From UBA7236 sp044227505 (GTDB lineage: Bacteria > Bacteroidota > Bacteroidia > Chitinophagales > BACL12), in the NCBI GenBank assembly GCA_044227505.1, contig JBGAWP010000012.1:1-64000 (forward strand): DNA of 64,000 bases, read 5' to 3'. Below are positions 7,165-14,323 of this stretch, in pieces. The translations under genes and the position numbers were made by a program. The notes below the pieces were generated by a model. The model had not been told where the DNA came from, made no database searches, and was given only the letters and a program-made list of their open reading frames with translations. Each line of letters starts with the position of its first letter. Position 1 is the stretch's first letter.

Positions 7165-7548
7165 ATGGCTATGTTAAAAATTGCTCCAACCACAATTGAT
7201 GAATATATTTCTTTATTCCCGCCGGAAACACAGAAAAAATTAGAGCAAATACGGCAATTGATTCGCAAACTTGCACCAAAGGCTGAGGAGGTGATCAGCT
7301 ATCAAATGCCTGCCTTTAAACTTAATTCCGTATTTGTTTATTTTGCAGGGTATAAAAACCATATCGGATTTTATCCAACTTCAACCGGCATAAAAAATTT
7401 CGAAAAAGAAATTGCTAAATATAAATGGTCGAAAGGTGCAGTTCAATTCCCCTTAGATGAACCATTGCCCGTTTCTCTGATCACTAAAATGGTGAAGTAT
7501 AAAATAAAGGAGGATAAAGAAAGAGCCAATGCCCGTAAAAAATCTTAA
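7165..7548 (+). CDS. DUF1801 (YdhG-like) protein
   Basis: The 127 residues contain the DUF1801 core: TIDEYISLFPPETQKKLEQI at residues 9-28, then APKAEEVISYQMPAFKL and YFAGYKNHIGFYP, and a C-terminal basic tail. Relatives include YdhG and a Bacillus iron-chaperone-like protein, but the function of this branch is uncertain. Its 3' end overlaps the next gene by 20 nt, indicating translational coupling. Confidence 0.88.
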   Translation: MAMLKIAPTTIDEYISLFPPETQKKLEQIRQLIRKLAPKAEEVISYQMPAFKLNSVFVYFAGYKNHIGFYPTSTGIKNFEKEIAKYKWSKGAVQFPLDEPLPVSLITKMVKYKIKEDKERANARKKS

Positions 7549-7822
7549 TACGTGTTCACAGGGTCATAAATTTATAAAAAGCAGCAATTGCCCTTTTTGT
7601 CCTATTTGCGAAAACGAAAGAAAACCTCCCGGAGGATTTTTATCATTGCTTTCAGCCCCCGCCCGAAGAGCGTTGGAAAACAACCATATTAAATCACTTA
7701 AACAATTGTCAAAATTTACTGAAAAAGAAATATTATCCTTTCACGGTTTAGGACCTTCCACTATCCCCATTCTAAAAAAAGCGCTTAATGCACAAAATCT
7801 CTCCTTTAAAAAACCAAAATAG
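7529..7822 (+). CDS. Zinc-ribbon plus RNA-polymerase-alpha-CTD-like helix-hairpin-helix protein
   Basis: The 97 residues start inside the DUF1801 gene. Residues 9-27 hold a compact cysteine cluster (C-S-Q-G-H, then CPFCPIC) that looks like a zinc-binding knuckle. Residues about 44-90 resemble the helix-hairpin-helix of the RNA polymerase alpha C-terminal domain (ALENNHIKSLKQLSKFTEKE then LHGLGPSTIPIL-like). Such stand-alone proteins occur behind DUF1801 genes in Bacteroidota. DNA or RNA binding is inferred only. Confidence 0.75.
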   Translation: MPVKNLNTCSQGHKFIKSSNCPFCPICENERKPPGGFLSLLSAPARRALENNHIKSLKQLSKFTEKEILSFHGLGPSTIPILKKALNAQNLSFKKPK

Positions 7823-7824
7823 GA

Positions 7825-7848
7825 AGCGTTTATAACGCTCCGTTTTAT
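7825..7848 (+). terminator. Rho-independent-type terminator
   Basis: AGCGTT-TAT-AACGCT (7825-7839) forms a short hairpin, extended by GG/CC with one bulge, followed by CCGTTTTATT. It starts 3 nt after the stop of the gene at 7529-7822 and closes the first small-gene block. Confidence 0.6.
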
Positions 7849-7993
7849 TAATTATCAACATTAAATGTGATTTCAAGAACTTTCCCTACTTTTATGCCAA
7901 TTTGACTGGTATTAAATTCCCGTTATGGAAATATTAATAACAATATTTGAAACAATTCTTTTTAATCATTTACGTCATTAAATAAAAAAACTC

Positions 7994-9901
7994 ATGGAAC
8001 TCCTTTTCTACGATTATTGGTGGATTCTACTCATCATCCTTTGTCTTGTTTTGTATAAATATATTCTCCGGTTTTTATTCGGAATGGTTATAGTGCCTGA
8101 AGACAGGATAGGATTGGTTACAAAAAAATTCGTTCTGTTCGGTGACAACAAAGAATTACCTGATGGTCGCATTATCGCAACTTTGGGTGAAGCAGGTTTT
8201 CAGGCTAAAACGCTTGCTCCCGGTCTCTATTTTTGGAAATGGGTATGGCAATTTGATGTAACTATGGAGAAATTTACCATCATTCCCGAAGGTCAGATCG
8301 GACTTGTATTGGCGAAAGATGGTATGGCAATCCCAACCGGAAATATTCTCGGTCAAATGGTGGAATGTGATACCTATCAGGATGCTACAAAATTTTTAAA
8401 CAATGGCGGACAGCGCGGTCGACAAACTACTTATATCACTGCCGGTTCTTATCGTATAAATACCATGTTGTTCGATATTTCTGTTACTGATATGATCAGA
8501 ATTCAGGAAAGTATGGTAGGCATAATTACAACGCTGGATGGTTTACCCATTGAAAGCGGTCAAATAGCGGGTAAAATGATTGAGGGACATAATAATTTTC
8601 AGGATTTTGATAAATTTATTAAGAACGGTGGAAATCGCGGATTACAACCGCATGTAGTTCTCGCCGGTTCATACAACTTGAATCCCTGGGCAGTGCAAAT
8701 GGAAGAAATTCCGATGACAGAAATTTCCATTGGATATGTTGGAGTTGTGATCTCTTTTATAGGTCAGGACGGACACGACCTCACAGGTTCCGATTTTAAA
8801 CATGGAAATATTGTTGAAAAAGGTTTTAAAGGAGTTTGGCTGGAACCACTTGGGCCTGGTAAATATCCGATAAATAAATATACCATGAAAGTGGAATTGG
8901 TGCCAACAACAAATCTTGTATTAAATTGGGCATCAGCAAGAAGTGAAGCGCATAATCTGGATAAAAATCTTTCCACTATTACAGTTCGTTCAAAAGATGG
9001 TTTCCCATTTAATTTAGACGTTGCACAAATTATTCACGTACCAACCACAGAGGCTCCGAAAGTAATTGCGCGTTTCGGAAATATGGTAAATCTTGTTTCT
9101 CAGGTGTTGGAACCAACCATTGGAAACTATTTCAGAAATTCAGCACAAGACTCTGATGTGATCGCTTTTTTATCTACCAGAAAAGAAAGACAGGAATCTG
9201 CAAAAGAACATATTAAAAAAGTGTTGGATGAATATAATGTGAATGCAGTTGATACACTTATTGGAGATATAGTTCCACCTGAATCGTTGATGAAAACATT
9301 AACCGACAGAAAAATTGCAGAGGAACAAAAAATAACCTACGATACACAAAAAAGAGCACAGGAAACTCGTCAGGGAATGGAAAAAGAGACTGCCATTGCC
9401 GATATGCAAAAAGATATTGTAAAAGCACAACAAAGTGTTGAAATTGCAGAACGCACAGCAAGTGCAACAGTAAAAAAATCGGAGGGTGATGCAACAGGAG
9501 TTAAACTTGCCGTTGGTGCTGAAGCGGAGGCTACCAAAATGCGTGCATTCGCAGAGGCTGAATCAACAAAAGCAAGAGCGCAAGCTGATTCTGAAGCAAT
9601 TAAACTAAGAGCAGCAGCACAGGCTGAACAGATTACATTAACAGGTAGCGCAGAAGCAGGAAAAATTCTTGCTATTGGTAAATCCACGGCAGAAGCTTAT
9701 GAACTTGCAGTAAAAGCGCTTGGTGGTGAAAACTTTACGAGATATAAAATAACCGAAGAATTAGCAAAGGGGCATATTAAATTAATTCCGGATGTGCTTA
9801 TTGGCGGAACAAACAGTAATGGAACGGCAATGGATGGTTTATTGGGATTAAAATTAATGGAAATGATGGATCCAAAAAATAAAAAAGAAGAGGAAAAATA
9901 A
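7994..9901 (+). CDS. Flotillin-like SPFH/band 7 membrane protein
   Basis: The 635 residues start with one membrane segment (about 8-30). The N-terminal half repeats a module three times: I-P-E-G-Q-I-G-L-V, an E/D-containing GKMIEGHNNFQDFDKF-like stretch, then NGGxRGxQ...AGSYxxN (near residues 100-160, 175-240, 245-300). The SPFH core follows (about 300-430). A long Ala/Glu/Lys coiled coil (430-560; repeated AEAE and ARAQAD) ends in a Gly-rich, charged tail. Flotillin-like proteins oligomerise at the inner membrane and organise membrane domains. It pairs with the membrane protein at 9908, 6 nt later. Confidence 0.88.
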   Translation: MELLFYDYWWILLIILCLVLYKYILRFLFGMVIVPEDRIGLVTKKFVLFGDNKELPDGRIIATLGEAGFQAKTLAPGLYFWKWVWQFDVTMEKFTIIPEGQIGLVLAKDGMAIPTGNILGQMVECDTYQDATKFLNNGGQRGRQTTYITAGSYRINTMLFDISVTDMIRIQESMVGIITTLDGLPIESGQIAGKMIEGHNNFQDFDKFIKNGGNRGLQPHVVLAGSYNLNPWAVQMEEIPMTEISIGYVGVVISFIGQDGHDLTGSDFKHGNIVEKGFKGVWLEPLGPGKYPINKYTMKVELVPTTNLVLNWASARSEAHNLDKNLSTITVRSKDGFPFNLDVAQIIHVPTTEAPKVIARFGNMVNLVSQVLEPTIGNYFRNSAQDSDVIAFLSTRKERQESAKEHIKKVLDEYNVNAVDTLIGDIVPPESLMKTLTDRKIAEEQKITYDTQKRAQETRQGMEKETAIADMQKDIVKAQQSVEIAERTASATVKKSEGDATGVKLAVGAEAEATKMRAFAEAESTKARAQADSEAIKLRAAAQAEQITLTGSAEAGKILAIGKSTAEAYELAVKALGGENFTRYKITEELAKGHIKLIPDVLIGGTNSNGTAMDGLLGLKLMEMMDPKNKKEEEK

Positions 9902-9907
9902 TTTAAT

Positions 9908-10441
9908 ATGCAGGAGATCATCATAAAAAGGAATTACAATATTTTTTACCGTATGCTGGCCATTAGTGCTGTAACTTTAGTTTTTATAGCCAGAAATATT
10001 ATTAGTTATTATAAATCCAACGGAGAAGGGAATTTGGTATTTCTCATTATTTCTTATGTTTTCGGGGTATTGATTTTATTACTGATCAATAATTCCATTC
10101 GACAATTAAATAAAAGAACTCCGGCATTGATCATATCTGAAAAAGGAATAATTGATAATATCAGTCATATAAAACCGGAGTTGGTGCCCTGGTCAAATAT
10201 AAAAGGTGCAGAAGTTAAAAAATATAAAGGGAACATGCATATGGTAATTCAATTGCATGATTATTACGATGTTCTTGATAACGATAGCCCATTTCGCACC
10301 AAAATGACACAGATATATATCAAAGATCTGGAAACGCCCTGGGTGATCAATCTGGGATTAGTTAAAACGGATATTTCAGAACTACATCGAATAATTCTTG
10401 AAAGATCAGCGGCAGCGGATATCGTGAATCGTGAGCCGTGA
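9908..10441 (+). CDS. STM3941-like two-TM membrane protein
   Basis: The 177 residues contain two membrane segments (about 15-35 and 44-62) and then a soluble domain with a PH-like strand pattern (PALIISEKGIIDNIS, VPWSNIKGAEVKKYKG). It starts 6 nt after the SPFH gene, so the two are probably one operon and may act together at the membrane. Its last residues and TGA are encoded by heptanucleotide repeats (TCGTGAA/TCGTGAG/CCGTGAA, 10422-10442), so the C-terminus looks replaced by repeat DNA. Confidence 0.72.
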   Translation: MQEIIIKRNYNIFYRMLAISAVTLVFIARNIISYYKSNGEGNLVFLIISYVFGVLILLLINNSIRQLNKRTPALIISEKGIIDNISHIKPELVPWSNIKGAEVKKYKGNMHMVIQLHDYYDVLDNDSPFRTKMTQIYIKDLETPWVINLGLVKTDISELHRIILERSAAADIVNREP

Positions 10442-10680
10442 AACCGGGACGAGGATTTTAGTCAAGGGTCAGGAGGGCATTAGTCAGGAGTCAGGAGTCA
10501 GGAGTCAATAGTCATTAGGCAGGAGTCAATAGTCATTGGTCAGGAGTGAAATTTTCCTCCGACCGAAATGCGAGCTCACGCCTCTCGCTTGACGCCTCAC
10601 GAAATAAATGTCATTAGGCAGGTGTAAAATTTTCCAGCAACTGAAATCCGGACTCACGCCTCACGATTCACGCCTCACGA
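10422..10680. repeat. Heptanucleotide repeat cluster 2
   Basis: Seven-nt units dominate this stretch. TCGTGAA/TCGTGAG/CCGTGAA lies at 10422-10442 inside the end of the previous gene. A GTCAGGA-type array of about 12 units (GTCAGGA, GTCAATA, GTCATTA) spans 10461-10545. CTCACGC/CTCTCGC/TTGACGC/CTCACGA (10575-10602) and CTCACGC/CTCACGA/TTCACGC/CTCACGA (10653-10680) match the array at 4230-4257. The last part is a diverged direct duplication: GTCATTAGGCAGG, AATTTTCC, GAAAT and the CTCACGC array all occur twice. Confidence 0.85.
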
Positions 10681-10690
10681 ATTTCCCCCC

Positions 10691-10717
10691 TGTCCATTTT
10701 TAGAATTTCAATCGTTA
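10691..10717 (+). promoter_or_regulatory. Candidate ECF-sigma promoter for the VOC-YCII-sigma module
   Basis: TGTCCA (10691-10696), a 16-nt spacer and CGTTA (10713-10717) stand 42 nt before the VOC start. ECF42-type sigma factors are reported, as far as I recall, to use a TGTCGA-like -35 and a C/G-rich -10, and one is encoded at 11553. Autoregulation is inferred. The normal -7 element TAnnTTTG is not seen here. Confidence 0.4.
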
Positions 10718-10758
10718 TGAAACTTTATAACCAAATTTCTTAACTTAAAACAATTAAA

Positions 10759-11142
10759 ATGACAGGATCAGAAAATGCTTTAAATTGGTTTGAAATATCC
10801 GTAAGTGATATTACACGTGCAAAAACTTTTTACGAAACAGTTTTTGGGATCGAAATGCCTACCTCAGAAATGATGGGCATGCAAATGGCTTTTTTTCCCT
10901 CCGAAGATATGAACGGAAAGGTTTCAGGTTCTTTGGTACAGGGTGACATGCACAAACCAAGCGCTGATGGTGCGAAAATTTATTTAAATGGGAATCCCGA
11001 TCTTAACATCGCTTTATCAAAGGTGGAATCAGCCGGTGGTAAAGTGATAATGCCCAAAACACATATAGGAGAAGATATTGGCAATATGGCCTTTTTTATC
11101 GATTCTGAAGGAAATACAGTTGCTTTACATTCAAATAATTAA
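10759..11142 (+). CDS. VOC family protein (glyoxalase-like)
   Basis: The 127 residues open with NWFEISVSDITRAKTFYETVFG, the standard start of a VOC domain, and close with GEDIGNMAFFIDSEGNTVALHS, which carries the usual terminal metal-site strand. It is unlike the two PhnB-type proteins upstream and belongs to the glyoxalase/bleomycin-resistance branch. It precedes a YCII gene (13 nt) and an ECF sigma factor; VOC, YCII and ECF42 genes are often neighbours. Substrate unknown. Confidence 0.9.
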   Translation: MTGSENALNWFEISVSDITRAKTFYETVFGIEMPTSEMMGMQMAFFPSEDMNGKVSGSLVQGDMHKPSADGAKIYLNGNPDLNIALSKVESAGGKVIMPKTHIGEDIGNMAFFIDSEGNTVALHSNN

Positions 11143-11155
11143 ATTAAACTTTAAG

Positions 11156-11503
11156 ATGAAAGAATTTTTATTAGTATTCAGAAGAGACGCTTCCGTGAAC
11201 GAACCTCCAATGTCGCCCGAGCAAATTCAAACCATGATGAAACCATGGCAAGATTGGATAGGAAGTATAGCCGCTCAAAATAAATTGGTGACTGCCGGGA
11301 ACCGTTTAACACCGGATGGAGCAGTTATCAAACCCAATAATGTGATCACCAATGGCCCTTTTGTAGAAATTAAAGAAGCAATTGGAGGATATACCATCAT
11401 TAAATGTGAAACGTTGGAGGAGGCTGTGGAATTATCTAAAAATTGCCCCATTTTATTTAATGGCGGAAGTGTGGAAGTACGCACAATAGTGCCAATGGAT
11501 TAA
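11156..11503 (+). CDS. YCII-related (DGPF) protein
   Basis: The ATG at 11156 gives 115 residues; frames starting further upstream overlap the VOC gene. MKEFLLVFRRD, PPMSPEQIQTMMKPWQDWIG and VITNGPFVEIKEAIGGYTII are the strands and loop of the DGPF/YCII ferredoxin-like fold (here NGPFVE replaces DGPF). Such proteins are the usual genomic partners of ECF42 sigma factors; the reaction, if any, is unknown. It is probably co-transcribed with the VOC gene. Confidence 0.92.
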   Translation: MKEFLLVFRRDASVNEPPMSPEQIQTMMKPWQDWIGSIAAQNKLVTAGNRLTPDGAVIKPNNVITNGPFVEIKEAIGGYTIIKCETLEEAVELSKNCPILFNGGSVEVRTIVPMD

Positions 11504-11517
11504 AATCAAAATAAAAA

Positions 11518-11548
11518 AAAGCCTTTCGGAATATTTCGGAAGGCTTTA
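11518..11548 (+). terminator. Hairpin between YCII and sigma-factor genes
   Basis: AAAGCCTTTC and GGAAGGCTTT (one G-T pair) flank a 10-nt loop, followed by ATTAT. It may be a terminator for the YCII gene. It ends only 4 nt before the ATG of the sigma-factor gene, so it could equally mask that gene's ribosome binding site in a read-through transcript. Confidence 0.6.
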
Positions 11549-11552
11549 TTAT

Positions 11553-12785
11553 ATGCAGCAAGAAGAACTGATACCACATTTATTCCGGACAGAATACAGA
11601 AAAATAATTTCGGTGCTCTGCAAAGTTTTTGGATTTGAATATATTGCCATTGCAGAAGATATTGTTAGTGAAACCTTTTTATTGGCTGCGGAAACCTGGG
11701 GGTTAAAAGGACTACCGCAAAATCCAACTGCATGGTTGTATACAGTTGCGAAAAATAAGGCGAAGGACCTATTAAAACACAACGCGGTTTTTAATAAAAA
11801 AATAGAACCGGCATTTAAAAGATCAACTTCTTTTACTGAAGAAACGGAGATCGATCTATCCGGAAAAAATATCAACGACAGTCAATTACAAATGATGTTT
11901 GCCATTTGTAATTCCACAATATCCGTGGAAGCTCAAATTGGATTATCACTAAATATTCTTTGCGGATTTGGTGCCGAAGAAATTGCTGATGCTTTTTTAA
12001 GCAATAAAGAAACTATTTATAAGCGCTTATCCAGAGCAAAAGAAAAGTTGAGATCAGAAAATATTAAAATAGAATTTCCTCCTGCCCAGGAAATAAATAC
12101 CAGGTTAGAAACTGTACTCACCACAATTTATTTATTATTCAGTGAGGGATATTATTCCACCTCACAAAACACAACTTTGCGCAAGGATCTTTGTTTGGAA
12201 GCTATGCGATTAAATTTAATGCTGACGGAATTTGAATTAACAGATACACCTGCTTCCAACGCATTATTATCATTGATGTGCTTTCACTCCTCCAGGTTTG
12301 ATGCAAGAACTGCTTCAAATGGGGACCTTATTTTATATGAAAAGCAGGATGAAAATTTATGGAACAGGGAATTAATTGAGAAGGGGGAATATTATCTGAC
12401 CAGAGCTTCCAAAGGAAAGATCTTATCAAAATATCATTTGGAAGCCGCAATTGCCTATTGGCATACAATCAAAAATGACAGTATCGAAAAATGGGAAAAT
12501 ATACTACAATTGCATAACCGATTATTACAAATAGAATACTCCCCTATTGCTGCCTTAAACAGAACCTTCGCATTGTCAAAGGCAAATGGGAAATTAGAGG
12601 CAATTAAGGAAGCAGAAAAACTTGATCTGAAAAACAATCATTTATACCATATGCTTCTAGGGAATTTATATATGGATATTAATACTGACAAATCCATTGA
12701 ACACTTGGAAATTGCTTTCAATCTTGCAAAAACGGATTCGGAAAGATCCGTTATACAACAAACTATCAGCAAATTATCAAAATAA
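11553..12785 (+). CDS. ECF42-type RNA polymerase sigma factor with long C-terminal extension
   Basis: The 410 residues begin with sigma-70 region 2 (about 5-70; EDIVSETFLLAAETWGLKGLP then PTAWLYTVAKNKAKDLLK). Region 4 follows (about 110-170; AEEIADAFLSNKETIYKRLSRAKEKL). A roughly 230-residue helical extension rich in TPR-like patterns (AIAYWHTIKNDS, AALNRTFALSKANG, LGNLYMDINTDKSIEHL) completes it. That layout, and the YCII and VOC genes just upstream, define the ECF42 group, in which the extension takes part in control. No separate promoter fits in the 49 nt between YCII and this ATG. Confidence 0.88.
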   Translation: MQQEELIPHLFRTEYRKIISVLCKVFGFEYIAIAEDIVSETFLLAAETWGLKGLPQNPTAWLYTVAKNKAKDLLKHNAVFNKKIEPAFKRSTSFTEETEIDLSGKNINDSQLQMMFAICNSTISVEAQIGLSLNILCGFGAEEIADAFLSNKETIYKRLSRAKEKLRSENIKIEFPPAQEINTRLETVLTTIYLLFSEGYYSTSQNTTLRKDLCLEAMRLNLMLTEFELTDTPASNALLSLMCFHSSRFDARTASNGDLILYEKQDENLWNRELIEKGEYYLTRASKGKILSKYHLEAAIAYWHTIKNDSIEKWENILQLHNRLLQIEYSPIAALNRTFALSKANGKLEAIKEAEKLDLKNNHLYHMLLGNLYMDINTDKSIEHLEIAFNLAKTDSERSVIQQTISKLSK

Positions 12786-12836
12786 ATTAGCTTTCCTCTC
12801 TGGCTGAGATAATAACATTTCAGTATTAAACAAAAA

Positions 12837-14132
12837 TTGGTTAATATTGGATTACTAAACCACACTGATCCCATAAAAAAGGCTTTCTCCATATTATTAA
12901 AGTTATTGATTGGATTATTTCTATGCCTTGTAATCTATTTAAATATCCGCTTATATTTTGGTCCGCATTTTGAAAATAAAGCAGCAATACTTGAAGATTC
13001 CCACAAACAATTAAATTTTCTGGGTTATGAGATCCATAATAATGATCTGGGTAAGAGAATGCAGGATATTTTTCCGGAAGGATTTGTATTTACCAATGCA
13101 CTGTATGGTTTAAGCTGTGCCGAAATTGCCGCCAACCCAAATTCCGGTGGTTTAAAAAAATCATATTATATCAGCGAGGCAAGATTTGCTTTTGATGAAA
13201 TTAATTCCGAGTATGCTAAACAGAATTTCATAAAGTCGATGAGCCCGGAATACGGTATGTATTATATCGGATGGAAAAATTATCTCTTGGGCAAGATACT
13301 TTCAGCACAAAAGCATATTGATAGTGCGGAATTGGTTTTATTTAAGAATAATTGCAAATCAATTTCCGAAGCGCTAAAAAATAATTTTTATCCATCATCA
13401 TATCCAGCTTCCTCATGGCCTGCAGATGCTGCTGTTGGCGTTGCCTCTTTAAAACAACACGATCTCCTTTTTGAACCGGAATACGATTCGGTAATAAAAG
13501 ATTGGATCCAAAAAGTTAAGTTAAATCTTGACAGTACTACGGGTTTAATTCCACATGCAGTTGAAGCAGAAACCGGAAAACCTATTGATGTTGCAAGGGG
13601 ATCATCCATTTGTTTAACGCTGATATTTCTCTCTGAAATTGATCCAGTTTTCGCAAAAGAACAATTCGATCTTTTTTATGAAAAATTTACGATCACCAGG
13701 TTTGGGTTACCATTTGTTAGAGAATATCCAAAGGGCAGCAAAGGTCATGCAGACATAGATTCCGGACCTGTAATTCTGAAAGTAGGTTTTGCCGGCACTA
13801 TAGTAGCAACAGGCACCTTTATAAAATTTGGCGAACTGGAAACAGCAAATAAAATTTCCGCTTGTATCGAAAGTATAGGTTTTCCTAAAATTGATGGAGA
13901 TCAAAAAAAATACTTGTCAGGAAAATTACCCATTGCGGATGCCTTTATAGTGTGGACCAGACTACAATCTTCTGAAACTATTCGCGATAATTACTCCTAT
14001 GGCAGTTTTCTTATTTTTCATATTTATAGTTTTCTGGTCGTATTTTTATTTATTGTATTATTTTATAGAAAACGGCTTTGGGATCTATTTAATAAGAACC
14101 GGAACAGGCATATTGCTTCCAAACAAAAGTGA
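12837..14132 (+). CDS. Membrane-anchored helical protein, possibly alpha/alpha-toroid enzyme
   Basis: The 431 residues have one membrane segment near 16-38 and another near 385-410, with a large soluble part between. That part shows aromatic helices and motifs such as YGMYYIGWKNYLLG, SSYPASSWPADAAVGVASL and GLPFVREYPKGSKGHADIDSGP. The pattern faintly recalls linalool dehydratase-isomerase-like alpha/alpha-barrel proteins, but I do not trust a function from it. A TTG at 12837 is the only good start; a stop lies in frame at 12813 and no ATG follows for about 60 codons. Confidence 0.7.
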   Translation: MVNIGLLNHTDPIKKAFSILLKLLIGLFLCLVIYLNIRLYFGPHFENKAAILEDSHKQLNFLGYEIHNNDLGKRMQDIFPEGFVFTNALYGLSCAEIAANPNSGGLKKSYYISEARFAFDEINSEYAKQNFIKSMSPEYGMYYIGWKNYLLGKILSAQKHIDSAELVLFKNNCKSISEALKNNFYPSSYPASSWPADAAVGVASLKQHDLLFEPEYDSVIKDWIQKVKLNLDSTTGLIPHAVEAETGKPIDVARGSSICLTLIFLSEIDPVFAKEQFDLFYEKFTITRFGLPFVREYPKGSKGHADIDSGPVILKVGFAGTIVATGTFIKFGELETANKISACIESIGFPKIDGDQKKYLSGKLPIADAFIVWTRLQSSETIRDNYSYGSFLIFHIYSFLVVFLFIVLFYRKRLWDLFNKNRNRHIASKQK

Positions 14133-14323
14133 GAGATAGTAAAATATCATAACTATATCACTATCAATTACTTATGTCTTATTTTTACAAATGGACATTA
14201 AATGAACTTCAATTTATTAATGCATGAACCTAAATCCAGGTTCATACGTAAGATATATAATGAATCTATGAGGTGATCTTGTGTTGGCCATTTTGAGTTT
14301 CAAAACTTTTTAAACAAACAATT

